Assembly: GCF_902459505.1 (NCBI RefSeq) | Contig: NC_047085.1 | Span: 177,291,730 to 177,355,729, forward strand | DNA: 64,000 nt | Direction: 5' to 3' | DNA from: Geotrypetes seraphini | Lineage: Eukaryota > Chordata > Amphibia > Gymnophiona > Dermophiidae | Shown: positions 63,990 through 64,000 of the stretch, one piece after another | Position numbering within the stretch: the stretch's first letter is position 1 | Layout of the letters: every line of letters begins with the position of its first letter | Made by a program: the position numbers and the translations under genes | The notes under the pieces: model-generated | What the model was told of the DNA's origin: nothing | Seen by the model: only the letters and a program-made list of their open reading frames with translations | The model's database searches: none

Positions 63990-64000
63990 CATGTGTCTTG

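Noticed and set aside
1-64000. A host protein-coding gene with exons
   Set aside because: No exon with a recognisable domain and matching splice signals was found; the only host coding homology is the dead DNALI1 retrocopy. The window could still be intronic.
1-64000. Retroviral or Polinton-type elements
   Set aside because: No retroviral protease, RT or integrase boxes, capsid or DNA polymerase motifs were seen; all RT homology is of LINE type. The 50.5-51.8 kb segment remains undecided.

Overview
This window is non-coding, repeat-dominated vertebrate DNA. I found no intact host gene, tRNA or rRNA. The content is nested transposable elements: CR1, L2 and L1 LINEs, many palindromic TIR transposons (MITEs) of hAT, Tigger/pogo-like and PIF/Harbinger-like type, a tRNA-type SINE, and minisatellites grown inside transposons. 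The mixture of active-looking CR1 with L2 and L1, and several MITE families each present many times in 64 kb, points to a large amphibian genome. A caecilian is my best guess, but this is inference from repeat style and not proof.

Layout. 1-12.2 kb: antisense CR1 and L2 fragments, the TTA-target hairpin MITE family, and a nested palindrome cluster at 5.4-7.6 kb. 12.5-21.2 kb: a broken antisense L1 (ORF1 at 20.2-21.0 kb, endonuclease at 15.5-16.2 kb, RT start at 12.5-13.5 kb), split by a 2 kb GC-rich palindromic element, a Tigger-like MITE, an L2 fragment and an intronless decayed copy of the axonemal dynein light intermediate chain gene DNALI1. 21.4-33 kb: CR1, L2 and SINE pieces with MITEs. 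33.2-36.2 kb: a 3 kb hAT-type element with perfect 8-bp target duplications that carries 17 copies of a ~96-bp repeat. 36.2-42 kb: mostly unique AT-rich DNA, a fold-back element and a 68-bp snap-back hairpin. 42.9-46.3 kb: an L2 split by a 5'-truncated L1 with a poly(A) tail. 46-59 kb: hAT, Tigger-like and PIF-like MITEs, an antisense L2 and L1 tails. 59.0-64.0 kb: a TIR transposon interrupted by a nearly complete CR1 whose 1018-codon ORF2 is fully open.

How the parts relate. The only proteins that could be functional belong to the CR1 at 59.2-63.0 kb: an endonuclease/reverse transcriptase and the esterase domain of ORF1. The other LINE fragments are dead. CR1 tails and the L2-like tail of the SINE suggest LINE machinery has mobilised short elements here. 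The DNALI1 copy is most simply explained by L1-type retroposition of a host mRNA. Target-site duplications give a relative order of insertion at several loci (L2 before L1 at 43-46 kb; SINE before PIF-like MITE at 32 kb; MITE before CR1 at 10 kb; TIR element before CR1 at 59-63 kb).
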